Origin: Brucella tritici
GTDB taxonomy: Bacteria > Pseudomonadota > Alphaproteobacteria > Rhizobiales > Rhizobiaceae
Direction: 5' to 3'
NCBI RefSeq assembly: GCF_902825325.1
Contig: NZ_CADEAR010000013.1
Coordinates: forward strand, 1 to 64,000
DNA length: 64,000 bases
Of the stretch, positions 9,437 to 19,021 are shown piece by piece. The notes beneath the pieces are model-generated. The model saw only the letters and a list, made by a program, of their open reading frames with translations. It was not told the DNA's origin and did not search any database. How positions within the stretch are numbered: position 1 is the stretch's first letter; each line of letters begins with the position of its first letter. A program made the position numbers and the translations under genes.

Positions 9437-10246
9437 ATGGACGGACAATTCAACGGAAAAGTTGCTGTTATTACGGGAAGCACGCAGGGGCTTGGAGCAG
9501 CGACAGCGAAACTATTTGCAGAAAGGGGCGCTCAAGGCCTCGTGATATGCGGGCGTTCGGCTGAAAAGGGGCGGGCGCAAGTCGATCAGTTGGCAAATCT
9601 CGGAGCCAAAGCCGTCTTCGTGCAGGCTGATCTTGAGAAGGTGGAAGACTGCCGTAAAATCGTTTTGGAAGCCGACCGTGTTTTTGGAAAGCTAGACGTT
9701 CTTGTAAATGCCGCTGGTCTGACGGATCGGGGCACCATTCTGAACACCAGTCCGGAATTGTTCGACCGTTTATTTGCGGTGAATACGCGAGCGCCATTCT
9801 TCCTCATTCAAGAGGCAATAAAACTGTTCCGACGCGATAAGGTCGAAGGGACAATCGTCAACATTTCTTCGATGTCGTCGATGGGCGGTCAGCCCTTCAT
9901 TGCAGCTTATTGTGCTTCCAAGGGGGCGCTGGACACACTGACCCGGAATGTTGCCTATTCGGTTCTGCGCAATCGTATCCGCATCAATAGCTTGAATATC
10001 GGCTGGATGGCATCGGATGGTGAGGATCGCATCCAGCGTGAGTTTCATAATGCGCCTGCGAACTGGCTTGATGAGGCGGCGAAGAGTCAGCCTTTCGGCA
10101 GGCTGATTGATCCAACCGAAGTTGCCCGTGCGATAGCCTTTCTGGCTTCGAAAGAATCCGGCTTGATGACCGGCGCCATCGTGAACTTCGATCAATCCAT
10201 TTGGGGAGCCTACGGTTCATCTCCGCATCCCGATCAGCCGCTTTGA
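9437..10246 (+). CDS. SDR family NAD(P)-dependent oxidoreductase
   Basis: Short-chain dehydrogenase of the classical type, 269 residues. Cofactor motif TGSTQGLG is at residues 13-20, the NAAG motif at 91-94, Ser in NISSMSS near 143-149 and the catalytic YCASK at 158-162. It follows the sugar ABC genes in the same direction, separated by a dispersed repeat, and probably oxidises the imported sugar/polyol or a derivative; the substrate cannot be read from the sequence. A CAGCCGC-TTTGA-GCGGCTG hairpin (10235-10253) spans the stop codon. Confidence 0.85.
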   Translation: MDGQFNGKVAVITGSTQGLGAATAKLFAERGAQGLVICGRSAEKGRAQVDQLANLGAKAVFVQADLEKVEDCRKIVLEADRVFGKLDVLVNAAGLTDRGTILNTSPELFDRLFAVNTRAPFFLIQEAIKLFRRDKVEGTIVNISSMSSMGGQPFIAAYCASKGALDTLTRNVAYSVLRNRIRINSLNIGWMASDGEDRIQREFHNAPANWLDEAAKSQPFGRLIDPTEVARAIAFLASKESGLMTGAIVNFDQSIWGAYGSSPHPDQPL

Positions 10247-10593
10247 GCGGCTGACAGTATCTCTATGTTTGATTGAGAGGGATAGTAACCGGTTCAATAG
10301 CTGAAATGGCTCCGCAGATATTTCATCGAGAATGTGAATGCTTTGCCCGTTGCTTTGTTCGAGTATTTCTTGAGAAAACTCTAAAATATTGTGAGAAACT
10401 TTTGTGACCCTGCTTGCGCTTGCAATTTCAGGTAGTTAGAGCATCTGTCTGCCTGACCGATTCAGGCTGTGTGTTTTAAGCAGTTGTTTCAGCCGTATTT
10501 ACGCGATGTCGAAGCCTCCCTTTCGTCTGCGAATTCGTTCTGGCAATGGCTTGCACAGACACCGTTTTAATTTGCGCTGAAAGGATCAGCATC
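10247..10593. other. 347-nt intergenic region
   Basis: After the hairpin at the end of the SDR gene no convincing ORF, RNA or repeat is seen. The stretch is more AT-rich than its flanks and presumably holds the promoter of the next gene. Confidence 0.5.
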
Positions 10594-12642
10594 GTGGAGC
10601 AGGCAAAGAACGAAACCCGTAAGGGTGGGCGCAAGGCGCTGTGGGCGGCAGTTGCGGTAATCGCCATCGCTGCCGCCGGTTTGACCGGATACAAGATCAC
10701 ACTTGAGAAGACCATTACGTCGCAGCTTGAAAAGCGTGGCGGCAAGGCCTCTTCGGTTGAGGCAGATTTTCTCGGACGTATTCACCTGCGCGACGTGACG
10801 TTGCCGCTGAAGGATGGCTCCAACGTTCGTATTGCTTCGGTTGATGGTCGTCCGAAGTTTCTGTTTCTCACCGGCATGCTGAATGCGTCGGGCATTGATA
10901 CGGAGATCGGAAACTACAAGATTTCAATTCCAAGCGTGGCAATCGAGGACGCTAATTTCGATACTGCTATGCTAAAAGATACTTTCGGCAATAGCGGTCT
11001 GACGCTGCCGGAACGCGTTGGTCGGTTCTCGGCTAAGCGCCTGACTGCGCAAGAAATCAAGGTCGTTCAAACGGTTGCGAATAACGAACAGAACATCGTC
11101 TACAAGGACGTTGCGCTGGAAGATATCAATCTCGGTAAGGTTGCTCGTTATACGGCGGGCGGCACGGCTTTTGACTTCACGATCCAGGTGCCTGGTGAAG
11201 ACGGTGAAAAAGCCGCGGACAAGATGACTGGCACCATGGGTGCCGCAGCGGGCAAGGACGTTGATGGTGTCTTCCTCGCCCGTCTCTATACCGAAAAGGC
11301 AGGCCCGGACGACAAGGAAGCAAAGCCCGTCTATGGTCCTTTCTCGGCGAAGAATATCGTCATGAAGACGAAGGATGCGAGCTTCAGCTATGATGAAATT
11401 CGCAGCAATGGCTTCACGGCTCGTATGCCAGCCGTGCCGTTCACCGAAACCTTGGAGAAGCTACAGTCTCTCGAAAATGCAGACGAACTTTCACAGGAAG
11501 AGACGCGCGAGCTTATTCTTCAGTTGAGTTCCCTGTTCGACACGATTGGTAAGGGCGATGTCGAAATGCTCGGCATGAAGATCGAGCCAACTGATGCATC
11601 GAAAGGCAAGGGCGGTATCGAACGCGTCGCAGTTGCTTTCGACAATCAGAAGATGGATGCGACTATCAAAGGCTTGGCCTTCTCCGAAGGTCAGGACTAC
11701 ATAAAGATGGAGGAAGCTTCCTTGAAGGGCTTCTCCTGGGCGACTTCAGTCGAAGCCTTGAAGAAGTTTGCGGCGTTGAATGAGGACGAAGTTGAAATCT
11801 TCCCTTTCACGACCATGCTTCCGGAATTCGGCACGCTTCGGGTAGTGGGGATCGACGCCGATCTGCCATACGAAAAGTCTGAAGATGTGGATGCAGGCGA
11901 GGAAAATGCGGATGAAGGAGAGCAGGCTGCAACCGAAGAATCGTCGGTTCCTTCGCTGCCTGAACGCATTCAGTTTGCCATGAAGAGCTATGAAGTCGCT
12001 CTCAACAAGCCTTACAACGGTATTCCGACCGATGTGCGCGTCGCTTACGAAGACATGTCGATCAAAGTGCCGACACAGGCTGATGACGAGTTCTACCAGC
12101 AGCTTCGGAAGCTTGGTTATGATAGTCTCACCATGTCTTCAAACTTCGAAGCAAGCTGGGATGAGGCAAATCAGGATCTGATCATCAAGGACATTTCGAT
12201 CAGCGGTAAGGATATGGGTTCCGTATCCATGTCTGGTTTGATGGGCGGCCTGACGAAGGAATTCTTCTCTGGCGATAAGGTGATGATGCAGGTCGCTCTG
12301 CTCGGGCTCAAGGCCAAGCAGGTAAACCTGAAGGTTGAGGAAAAGGGCATTATCGCCAACGCGATCAAAATTTATGCCGAAGAAAAAGATATGTCGGAAG
12401 ACGAAGTACGCGGCACGATGTCTCTGATGGCTGCAGCCGCTCTGCAAGAGCTGGCAGCGGAGCAGCCACAGTTGCAGGATGTTGCGACGGCGTTTTCGAC
12501 GTTCCTGGCTAAGCCGAATATTTTCGAGCTGACTGTCAAGTCGAAAGCCGAAAAAGGCATTGGCGCTCTCGAAATGGTAGCTGCATCGCAGGATCCGACC
12601 TTGCTGCTCGACAAGGTCGATATCGAAGCCAAGGCGGAATGA
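10594..12642 (+). CDS. Conserved membrane-anchored protein of unknown function
   Basis: A 682-residue protein I cannot assign to a characterised family. One hydrophobic helix near the N-terminus (about residues 15-33, ALWAAVAVIAIAAAGLTGY) would anchor it in the inner membrane with the rest in the periplasm. The large remainder is soluble, rich in Lys/Glu/Asp and beta-strand-like segments, with an acidic stretch EDVDAGEENADEGEQ near residues 430-445. The layout recalls AsmA-like or DUF945-like envelope proteins, but no decisive motif is visible. GTG 10594 is chosen because AAAGGATC lies 7 nt upstream and the membrane segment then sits close to the N-terminus. Monocistronic, closed by a strong terminator. 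Confidence 0.75.
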   Translation: MEQAKNETRKGGRKALWAAVAVIAIAAAGLTGYKITLEKTITSQLEKRGGKASSVEADFLGRIHLRDVTLPLKDGSNVRIASVDGRPKFLFLTGMLNASGIDTEIGNYKISIPSVAIEDANFDTAMLKDTFGNSGLTLPERVGRFSAKRLTAQEIKVVQTVANNEQNIVYKDVALEDINLGKVARYTAGGTAFDFTIQVPGEDGEKAADKMTGTMGAAAGKDVDGVFLARLYTEKAGPDDKEAKPVYGPFSAKNIVMKTKDASFSYDEIRSNGFTARMPAVPFTETLEKLQSLENADELSQEETRELILQLSSLFDTIGKGDVEMLGMKIEPTDASKGKGGIERVAVAFDNQKMDATIKGLAFSEGQDYIKMEEASLKGFSWATSVEALKKFAALNEDEVEIFPFTTMLPEFGTLRVVGIDADLPYEKSEDVDAGEENADEGEQAATEESSVPSLPERIQFAMKSYEVALNKPYNGIPTDVRVAYEDMSIKVPTQADDEFYQQLRKLGYDSLTMSSNFEASWDEANQDLIIKDISISGKDMGSVSMSGLMGGLTKEFFSGDKVMMQVALLGLKAKQVNLKVEEKGIIANAIKIYAEEKDMSEDEVRGTMSLMAAAALQELAAEQPQLQDVATAFSTFLAKPNIFELTVKSKAEKGIGALEMVAASQDPTLLLDKVDIEAKAE

Positions 12643-12667
12643 TCGACTATTCCATTGATCTAAGCGA

Positions 12668-12693
12668 AACGCCGGCCCTTGGCCGGCGTTTTC
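12668..12693 (+). terminator. Rho-independent terminator
   Basis: ACGCCGGCC-CTT-GGCCGGCGT followed by TTTT: a 9-bp GC-rich perfect stem 27 nt after the stop of the 682-residue protein gene. Confidence 0.9.
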
Positions 12694-12782
12694 TGTAATC
12701 AGAGCTTCACCAAAACATTACACAAGGGTCATGCCCTTGATATATAAGGGTTCTAGTAAGCCTCGGAAATAACGAGGCCAAC

Positions 12783-14327
12783 ATGACCAGAAAAAATGTC
12801 CTGCTTATCGTCGTTGATCAATGGCGAGCAGATTTTATCCCTCACCTGATGCGGGCAGAGGGGCGCGAACCCTTCCTCAAAACTCCCAATCTTGATCGCC
12901 TTTGCCGGGAAGGCTTGACCTTCCGTAATCACGTCACGACCTGCGTGCCTTGTGGCCCGGCAAGAGCAAGCCTGCTTACGGGGCTCTACCTGATGAACCA
13001 TCGGGCAGTGCAGAACACGGTTCCGCTTGATCAGCGCCATTTGAATCTCGGCAAAGCTCTCCGCGCCATCGGCTACGATCCCGCGCTCATCGGTTACACA
13101 ACGACGACACCTGATCCGCGTTCGACGTCCCACAGAGATCCGCGTTTTACGGTTCTTGGCGATATCATGGACGGGTTTCGCTCTGTAGGCGCATTCGAAC
13201 CCAATATGGACGGGTATTTTGGCTGGGTGGCGCAGAACGGCTTTGAACTGCCGGAGAATCGCGAAGATATCTGGCTGCCGGAAGGGGAGCATTCCGTTCC
13301 GGGCGCTACCGACAAGCCGTCGCGTATCCCGAAGGAATTCTCGGATTCCACATTCTTCACGGAACGCGCGCTGACATATCTAAAGGGCAGGGATGGCAAG
13401 CCATTCTTTCTGCATCTCGGTTACTACCGCCCGCACCCGCCATTCGTCGCCTCCGCGCCTTATCATGCGATGTACAAGGCCGAAGATATGCCTGCGCCGG
13501 TTCGCGCGGAAAGTCCGGATGCCGAAGCGGCACAGCATCCGCTTATGAAGCACTATATCGATCATATCAGGCGTGTTTCGTTTTTCCATGGGGCGGAAGG
13601 CTCCGGCGCAACGCTGGACGAAGGCGAGATTCGCCAGATGCGCGCCACCTATTGCGGCCTGATTACGGAAATCGACGATTGTCTGGGGCGGGTCTTCGCT
13701 TACCTTGATGAAACGGGTCAGTGGGACGATACTCTTGTCATCTTCACCAGCGATCACGGTGAGCAGCTCGGCGATCATCATCTGCTTGGCAAGATCGGCT
13801 ACAATGACGAGAGCTTCCGCATTCCCTTGGTCATAAAGGATGCAGGACAGAACCGGTACGCTGGCCAGATCGAAGAAGGCTTTTCCGAAAGCATCGATGT
13901 CATGCCGACCATCCTCGAATGGTTGGGCGGGGAAACGCCACGTGCTTGCGACGGACGTTCGCTACTGCCGTTTCTGGGCGAGGGAAAGCCCGCCGACTGG
14001 CGTACAGAACTGCATTACGAGTTCGACTTCCGCGACGTCTTCTACGATCAGCCGCAGAACTCGGTGCAGCTTTCCCAAGATGATTGCAGTCTCTGTGTGA
14101 TCGAAGATGAAAACTACAAGTATGTGCATTTTGCGGCCCTGCCACCGCTGTTCTTTGACATGAGGGCAGACCCGCACGAATTTAACAATCTGGCTGAAGA
14201 CCCCGCTTATGCGACTCTTGTTCGCGACTACGCCCAGAAGGCTCTGTCGTGGCGGCTGTCTCATGCCGACCGGACACTCACCCATTACAGATCCGGCCCG
14301 CAAGGGCTGACAACGCGCAACCATTGA
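12783..14327 (+). CDS. pehA: Phosphonate monoester hydrolase (sulfatase/alkaline phosphatase superfamily)
   Basis: Hydrolase of phosphonate monoesters and, promiscuously, phosphodiesters and sulfate esters. The 514 residues match the length of the Rhizobium leguminosarum and Burkholderia caryophylli enzymes, and the sequence reads nearly the same as the former from memory. Metal ligand Asp12 is in VVDQWRAD; Cys57 in CGPAR (57-61) fits the CxPxR signature converted to formylglycine; TSDHGEQLGDHH near residues 323-334 gives the second Asp/His pair. No signal peptide, so it acts in the cytoplasm. It heads a run of genes for a peptide/nickel-type ABC importer that probably brings in its substrate. 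Confidence 0.92.
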   Translation: MTRKNVLLIVVDQWRADFIPHLMRAEGREPFLKTPNLDRLCREGLTFRNHVTTCVPCGPARASLLTGLYLMNHRAVQNTVPLDQRHLNLGKALRAIGYDPALIGYTTTTPDPRSTSHRDPRFTVLGDIMDGFRSVGAFEPNMDGYFGWVAQNGFELPENREDIWLPEGEHSVPGATDKPSRIPKEFSDSTFFTERALTYLKGRDGKPFFLHLGYYRPHPPFVASAPYHAMYKAEDMPAPVRAESPDAEAAQHPLMKHYIDHIRRVSFFHGAEGSGATLDEGEIRQMRATYCGLITEIDDCLGRVFAYLDETGQWDDTLVIFTSDHGEQLGDHHLLGKIGYNDESFRIPLVIKDAGQNRYAGQIEEGFSESIDVMPTILEWLGGETPRACDGRSLLPFLGEGKPADWRTELHYEFDFRDVFYDQPQNSVQLSQDDCSLCVIEDENYKYVHFAALPPLFFDMRADPHEFNNLAEDPAYATLVRDYAQKALSWRLSHADRTLTHYRSGPQGLTTRNH

Positions 14328-14343
14328 TCTCAGGAGCAACCAA

Positions 14344-15978
14344 ATGATCAATCTGACCCGACGCGGGATGCTCGGCCTTTCAGCCGGTGCTGCCGGTTCG
14401 CTCATCCTGCCGCGCTTTGCAATCGCACAGGCTGACAATCGCCCATCAATCACCATTGCCGTGCAGAAGGTGGCAAATAGCAATACGCTCGACGTCCTTC
14501 GTGAACAGTCGAATGTGGGTGAACGTGTTTTCTTCTCCAGCCTCTGGGAAGCGCTGATCGACCGTGACTGGCTGGGTAGTCTTTCAGCGGTGCCAGGTCT
14601 TGCGACCGAATGGACCCGCATTGACGACAAGACCGTTGAACTGAAGCTCCGGCAAGGTGTGAAGTTTCACAATGGCGACGAGATGACCGCCGAAGACGTT
14701 GCCTTCACTTTTGACAAAGAACGTATGTTCGGTGACACTCAACCAGCCGAAGGCAAGACCATTTACGTATCGGAGAAAAACCCGCTCGGTCGTGAAAGCA
14801 AGGAACTGCCGCTTGAAGTGCCAGCAACGGCACGCCGCTCGTGGCCGGCGCTTCTCGGTGTCGAAGTAGTCGACAAATATACAGTGCGCTTCAAGAACGG
14901 TACGCCGGACGTCACGATGGAAGGCCGCATCTCCCGTTACGGTAGCCAGATCATGAGCCGTCGTGGCTGGGAAGAGTCGCCGAGCTATCTCGACTGGGCG
15001 CGCAAGCCGGTTACCACCGGGCCTTACAAGGTTGTAGAGTTCAAGCCGGACAATATGCTGGTACTCGAAGCTCATGACGAATATTGGGGCGGACGCCCGC
15101 CGCTGAAGCAGATCCGCTTCATCGAAGTGCCGGAAGTTGCGTCCCGCATCAATGGTCTGCTCTCTGGCGAATACCAGTTTGCTTGCGATATTCCACCAGA
15201 TCAGATCGAAGGCATCGAAAAGAATGATGCTTTCGAAGTTCAAGGTGGCACGATCCTCAACCATCGTCTGACCGTATTCGACAAGTTCCATCCGCAACTG
15301 GAAAATCCGTTGGTGCGTCGCGCATTTACCCATGCGATCGATCGCCAGGCGATCGTGGATTCGCTGTGGGCCGGTCGTACGGTCGTTCCGGCCGGTCTCC
15401 AGTGGGACTATTATGGTGATATGTTCGTTCAGGGGTGGAATGTTCCAGAATATAACCCTGACCTCGCCAAGCAGCTTCTGAAAGAGGCCGGTTACAAGGG
15501 GGATGCAATCCCTTACCGCCTACTCAACAATTACTATACCAACCAGACCCCGACTGCGCAGATTCTTGTGGAGATGTGGAATCAGGTGGGCCTGAACGTC
15601 GAAATACAGATGCAGGAAAACTGGCAACAGGTTCTGGAGAAGAGCCCAGGACGTGCTGTGCGCGATTGGTCCAATTCCGCGCCATTCAACGATCCTGTTT
15701 CTTCCATCGTCAGCCAGCACGGTCCGAACGGTCAGCAGCAACAGGTTGGCGAATGGACGAATGAGGAAGCAAACAAGCTTTCCGTCATACTGGAAACCAG
15801 CACCGACCATGCCAAACGCAAGGAAGCGTTCAAGCGGATGCTGGAAATCTGTGAACGGGAAGACCCCGCTTACACAGTCCTTCACCAGAATGCGACGTTC
15901 ACTGCCAAGCCGAAATCATTGAAGTGGAAGGCGGCCCCTGCTTTCGCAATGGATTTCCGCAAAAACAACTGGGCTTGA
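14344..15978 (+). CDS. ABC transporter substrate-binding protein, family 5
   Basis: Extracytoplasmic binding protein of the oligopeptide/dipeptide/nickel class (SBP_bac_5), 544 residues. The N-terminus LTRRGMLGLSAGAAGSLILP resembles a twin-arginine export signal, cut near AIAQA. Family features include VELKLRQGVKFHNGDEMTAEDVAFTF and VRRAFTHAIDRQAIVDSLW. It begins 16 nt after the phosphonate monoester hydrolase gene and is followed by a terminator-like hairpin, two ATPases and two permeases. Co-transcription suggests the ligand is a phosphonate/phosphate or sulfate ester rather than a peptide; that is inference. Confidence 0.9.
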   Translation: MINLTRRGMLGLSAGAAGSLILPRFAIAQADNRPSITIAVQKVANSNTLDVLREQSNVGERVFFSSLWEALIDRDWLGSLSAVPGLATEWTRIDDKTVELKLRQGVKFHNGDEMTAEDVAFTFDKERMFGDTQPAEGKTIYVSEKNPLGRESKELPLEVPATARRSWPALLGVEVVDKYTVRFKNGTPDVTMEGRISRYGSQIMSRRGWEESPSYLDWARKPVTTGPYKVVEFKPDNMLVLEAHDEYWGGRPPLKQIRFIEVPEVASRINGLLSGEYQFACDIPPDQIEGIEKNDAFEVQGGTILNHRLTVFDKFHPQLENPLVRRAFTHAIDRQAIVDSLWAGRTVVPAGLQWDYYGDMFVQGWNVPEYNPDLAKQLLKEAGYKGDAIPYRLLNNYYTNQTPTAQILVEMWNQVGLNVEIQMQENWQQVLEKSPGRAVRDWSNSAPFNDPVSSIVSQHGPNGQQQQVGEWTNEEANKLSVILETSTDHAKRKEAFKRMLEICEREDPAYTVLHQNATFTAKPKSLKWKAAPAFAMDFRKNNWA

Positions 15979-15991
15979 TCCATTTGTAGAG

Positions 15992-16021
15992 GCGGGCCCG
16001 GTTCGGCCGGGCTCGCTTTTT
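15992..16021 (+). terminator. Terminator-like hairpin inside the ABC operon
   Basis: GCGGGCCCGG (15992-16001), loop TTCGG, CCGGGCTCGC (16007-16016), then TTTTT. Placed between the binding-protein gene and the ATPase genes, it would cause partial termination and an excess of binding protein. Confidence 0.75.
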
Positions 16022-16071
16022 CCTTTGGGCTTCAAGCCCCGCGACTGTGAATGAACCAGAAGGATTGCGTG

Positions 16072-17103
16072 ATGCCGCTGGTCGAAATTTCCAATCTCAA
16101 GGTAGCCTTTGATGACGTACCGGTTCTGCATGGTATCGACCTCTCGATTGAACGAGGCGAAGCCGTGGGACTTGTCGGTGAATCCGGCTGCGGTAAATCT
16201 GTGACCTGGCTTGCGGCGCTCGGTCTTCTGCCGAAGAAGGCGTCGATCTCCGGTAGCGTTCTCCTTGAGGGAAGAGAATTGCTCACTGCGTCGCGCGGTA
16301 CGCTCGAAAACATTCGCGGTGGCCGTATTGCGATGATCTTTCAGGACCCGTCGAGTTCCTTGAACCCGGTTATTCGGGTTGGGCGCCAGATCGAGGAGGC
16401 AGTGCGACTTCACCGTAACCTGAAAGGACCAGCAGCCCGGGCAGAAGCTTTGCGATTGATGGAACTGGTGGGGATACCGGATGCAGGCCGACGCATCGAT
16501 AACTATCCGCACGAATTTTCCGGTGGTCAAAACCAGCGTTTGATGATTGCCATGGCGCTGGCAGGTAATCCCGATATCCTGATTGCAGATGAGCCTACGA
16601 CAGCACTTGATGCCACGATTCAGGCTCAAATTCTTGATCTATTGGCTGCGTTACGTGCGGAAACCGGCATGGCTGTGGTCTTTATCAGTCATGATCTTGG
16701 TGCAGTTTCGCAAATTTGCGAACGGGTCTCCGTCATGTATGCCGGGCGTATCGTCGAACAGGCGGGGACCGAAGCGCTTTTTACTGCTCCGCGTCATCCT
16801 TACACGCACGGCCTGTTCGATTCCATTCCCAGCCTTGAGGGCGGGCGCAGCTGGCTCATACCCATCGAGGGCACAGTTCCTGAGCCCGGCAAACTTCCGC
16901 AAGGTTGCGCATTCTCGCCACGCTGCTTGAGCGCGAGTGACCTCTGCGCACGAAGCCTGCCGAGACTCGGTGTTCCGCAGGGCGATGCCGGTGAGGGGCG
17001 TATGGTCGCCTGTTTTCATCCCTATCCGGCCGCATCGCATTTGCTGCCGTCCATCGGTGGCCATATTTCAACCCCGGCGAGCACAAGGGCAATAGCACAA
17101 TGA
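16072..17103 (+). CDS. Oligopeptide-type ABC transporter ATP-binding protein (DppD/OppD-like)
   Basis: First of two ATPases, 343 residues. Walker A is GESGCGKS near residues 41-48; FSGGQNQRLMIAMAL is the signature and ILIADEPTTALD Walker B. The C-terminal extension with CAFSPRCLSASDLC is the OppD/DppD-type oligopeptide domain with clustered Cys. ATG 16072 is preferred over ATG 16051 because AGAAGGA sits 7 nt before it. Its end overlaps the next gene as ATGA. Confidence 0.88.
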   Translation: MPLVEISNLKVAFDDVPVLHGIDLSIERGEAVGLVGESGCGKSVTWLAALGLLPKKASISGSVLLEGRELLTASRGTLENIRGGRIAMIFQDPSSSLNPVIRVGRQIEEAVRLHRNLKGPAARAEALRLMELVGIPDAGRRIDNYPHEFSGGQNQRLMIAMALAGNPDILIADEPTTALDATIQAQILDLLAALRAETGMAVVFISHDLGAVSQICERVSVMYAGRIVEQAGTEALFTAPRHPYTHGLFDSIPSLEGGRSWLIPIEGTVPEPGKLPQGCAFSPRCLSASDLCARSLPRLGVPQGDAGEGRMVACFHPYPAASHLLPSIGGHISTPASTRAIAQ

Positions 17104-18089
17104 CAGCCGCTCTCATCGAAGCTCGCGATCTTGTTAAAACATACACGTCGCGCAAAGGCCCTTTTGCAAAACCGGTCGCAGTGCGCGCCGTCGACGGGCT
17201 TTCTATATCGGTCGCTCCGGCAACAACTCTGGGCATCGTTGGCGAGTCCGGTTCGGGTAAATCCACGACGGGTCGGTTGCTTCTAGGTCTCGAAGATCCC
17301 AGTGAGGGAGAAGTCACGTTCGAAGGTTCAGCCCTACCTCGCCAGAAGACTGCTGGCTGGCGCGCTTTACGGGCGCGTATGCAACTCGTCTATCAGGACC
17401 CTCTGGCAGCTTTGGATCGACGCCTGCCGATTGGTCGTCAGATTGCCGAGCCGCTGGAAATCCATGGCATTGGAACACCTGCTGAGCAGAAAGCGCGTGT
17501 TGCGGAGCTGATGCGAGCGGTCGGTCTCCGCCCCGATCAGGCTTCTCGCTATCCGCACGAGCTTTCGGGCGGGCAGCGCCAGCGTGTCGTCATTGCACGC
17601 GCCATCGCATGCAAGCCGCAACTCATCGTTTGCGATGAGCCTGTATCGGCGTTGGACGTTTCCATCCAGGCGCAGGTTGTGAACCTTTTGCGCGATTTGC
17701 AGGAATGTGAAGGCATAGCCATGGTTTTCATCAGCCATGATCTGAAGGTGGTGCGTAATATTTCGGATCGTGTCGCGGTTATGTATCTGGGCCGTATCGT
17801 CGAAGAAGCATCCGCGGACGAAATTTTTGCCCGACCGCATCACCCCTATACGCAGGCGCTGGTGTCCAGTGTGCCGGTCGCCGGTGTTCCTCTCAGCGAC
17901 CGCATCATCCTGCAGGGAGAGCCACCGAACCCTGCCGCGCGACCTGATGGTTGCGCCTTTCATCCACGTTGTCGTTTTGCGGCTGCGCGCTGCAGTAGCG
18001 AGACACCTGAACTCCTCGATATGCCAGCGGGACGCAAAGTGGCCTGCCATTTTGCAGGAACCCTGCAGACGGACAATTATCATGCTTAG
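17100..18089 (+). CDS. Oligopeptide-type ABC transporter ATP-binding protein (DppF/OppF-like)
   Basis: Second ATPase of the pair, 329 residues. Walker A GESGSGKST, signature LSGGQRQRVVIARA and Walker B LIVCDEPVSALDVS are all intact. The C-terminus again carries the oligopeptide-type domain with CAFHPRCRFAAARC. Start overlaps the upstream stop (ATGA); its end overlaps the permease start by 8 nt, showing tight translational coupling. Confidence 0.9.
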   Translation: MTAALIEARDLVKTYTSRKGPFAKPVAVRAVDGLSISVAPATTLGIVGESGSGKSTTGRLLLGLEDPSEGEVTFEGSALPRQKTAGWRALRARMQLVYQDPLAALDRRLPIGRQIAEPLEIHGIGTPAEQKARVAELMRAVGLRPDQASRYPHELSGGQRQRVVIARAIACKPQLIVCDEPVSALDVSIQAQVVNLLRDLQECEGIAMVFISHDLKVVRNISDRVAVMYLGRIVEEASADEIFARPHHPYTQALVSSVPVAGVPLSDRIILQGEPPNPAARPDGCAFHPRCRFAAARCSSETPELLDMPAGRKVACHFAGTLQTDNYHA

Positions 18090-19011
18090 ATTTCTGATGG
18101 TTCGCGGGGTTCGCGCATTTGTGACTATTCTTCTTGTGGTGACATTCGCTTTCGTCGTCTTGCGCATGTCCGGTGATCCGGCCCAGATCATCATGGGGCC
18201 GGATGCTCCACCTGAAGCCATAGCTGCCTTCCGGAAGAACTGGGGACTTGATGACCCGCTCTGGCAGCAATATTTGCGTTATTTCGGAGCCATCGCGCGC
18301 GGCGATCTGGGAATATCGATGCGCGACGGCCAATCTGCAATCACACTGGTGACCGAGCGCATTCCCGCAACGCTTCAGCTTACGATACCGGCACTTCTGA
18401 TCAAGCTTGGACTAGGCATTCCCGCCGGTATTTATGCTGCACTGCATCGCAACAGTGCTATTGACCGGGCGGTCATGGCGACCGCCGTCATCGGGTTCAC
18501 TTTGCCGAGCTTCGTTTTAGGGCTGCTTCTCGTGCTGGTTTTCTCGGTTTCGCTGGGATGGTTGCCCTCTGGCGGACAGGATAGCTGGATGCATGCCATT
18601 CTACCCATCATCACCATGGGGCTTGGTGGCGCTGCGATTCTGGCGCGTTTCTCCCGCAGCGCGATGATCGAGATTCTGGGACAGCCTTATATTCGTACGG
18701 CGAGCGCCAAAGGTGTGTCCTGGCGCAATGTGGTATGGCGGCACGCACTGCCTAACGCGGCTATTCCGATTGTCACTATCGTCGGGTTTATGGTCGGATC
18801 GCTGATTGCAGGAGCAGTGGTTGTTGAATCGCTCTTCTCATGGCCGGGCGTGGGCAGGTTGCTCGTGGTCTCGGTTGCCAATCGCGATCTTGCTATCGTG
18901 CAATGCATCCTGCTTCTCGTGGCGGCGACGATGGTGATTTCCAATTTCATCGTCGACCTTCTCTATGGTTATCTCGATCCGCGTCTGCGTCAGGCGCAGG
19001 GCAAGGCGTGA
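18082..19011 (+). CDS. Oligopeptide-type ABC transporter permease (DppB-like)
   Basis: Inner-membrane permease, 309 residues, six hydrophobic helices. N-terminal LRFLMVRGVRAFVTILLVVTFAFVVLRMSGDPA is typical of DppB/OppB, and the EAA-type loop YIRTASAKGVSWRNVVWRHALPNA appears in the C-terminal half. ATG 18082 overlaps the end of the ATPase gene; longer in-frame extensions into that gene are not believable. Confidence 0.9.
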   Translation: MLRFLMVRGVRAFVTILLVVTFAFVVLRMSGDPAQIIMGPDAPPEAIAAFRKNWGLDDPLWQQYLRYFGAIARGDLGISMRDGQSAITLVTERIPATLQLTIPALLIKLGLGIPAGIYAALHRNSAIDRAVMATAVIGFTLPSFVLGLLLVLVFSVSLGWLPSGGQDSWMHAILPIITMGLGGAAILARFSRSAMIEILGQPYIRTASAKGVSWRNVVWRHALPNAAIPIVTIVGFMVGSLIAGAVVVESLFSWPGVGRLLVVSVANRDLAIVQCILLLVAATMVISNFIVDLLYGYLDPRLRQAQGKA

Positions 19012-19021
19012 GGCTGAACTG

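Noticed and set aside
17770-18081. Extended N-terminus of the DppB-like permease reaching into the ATPase gene
   Set aside because: The added residues are hydrophilic, overlap the ATPase gene in another frame, and ATG 18082 begins a normal DppB N-terminus.
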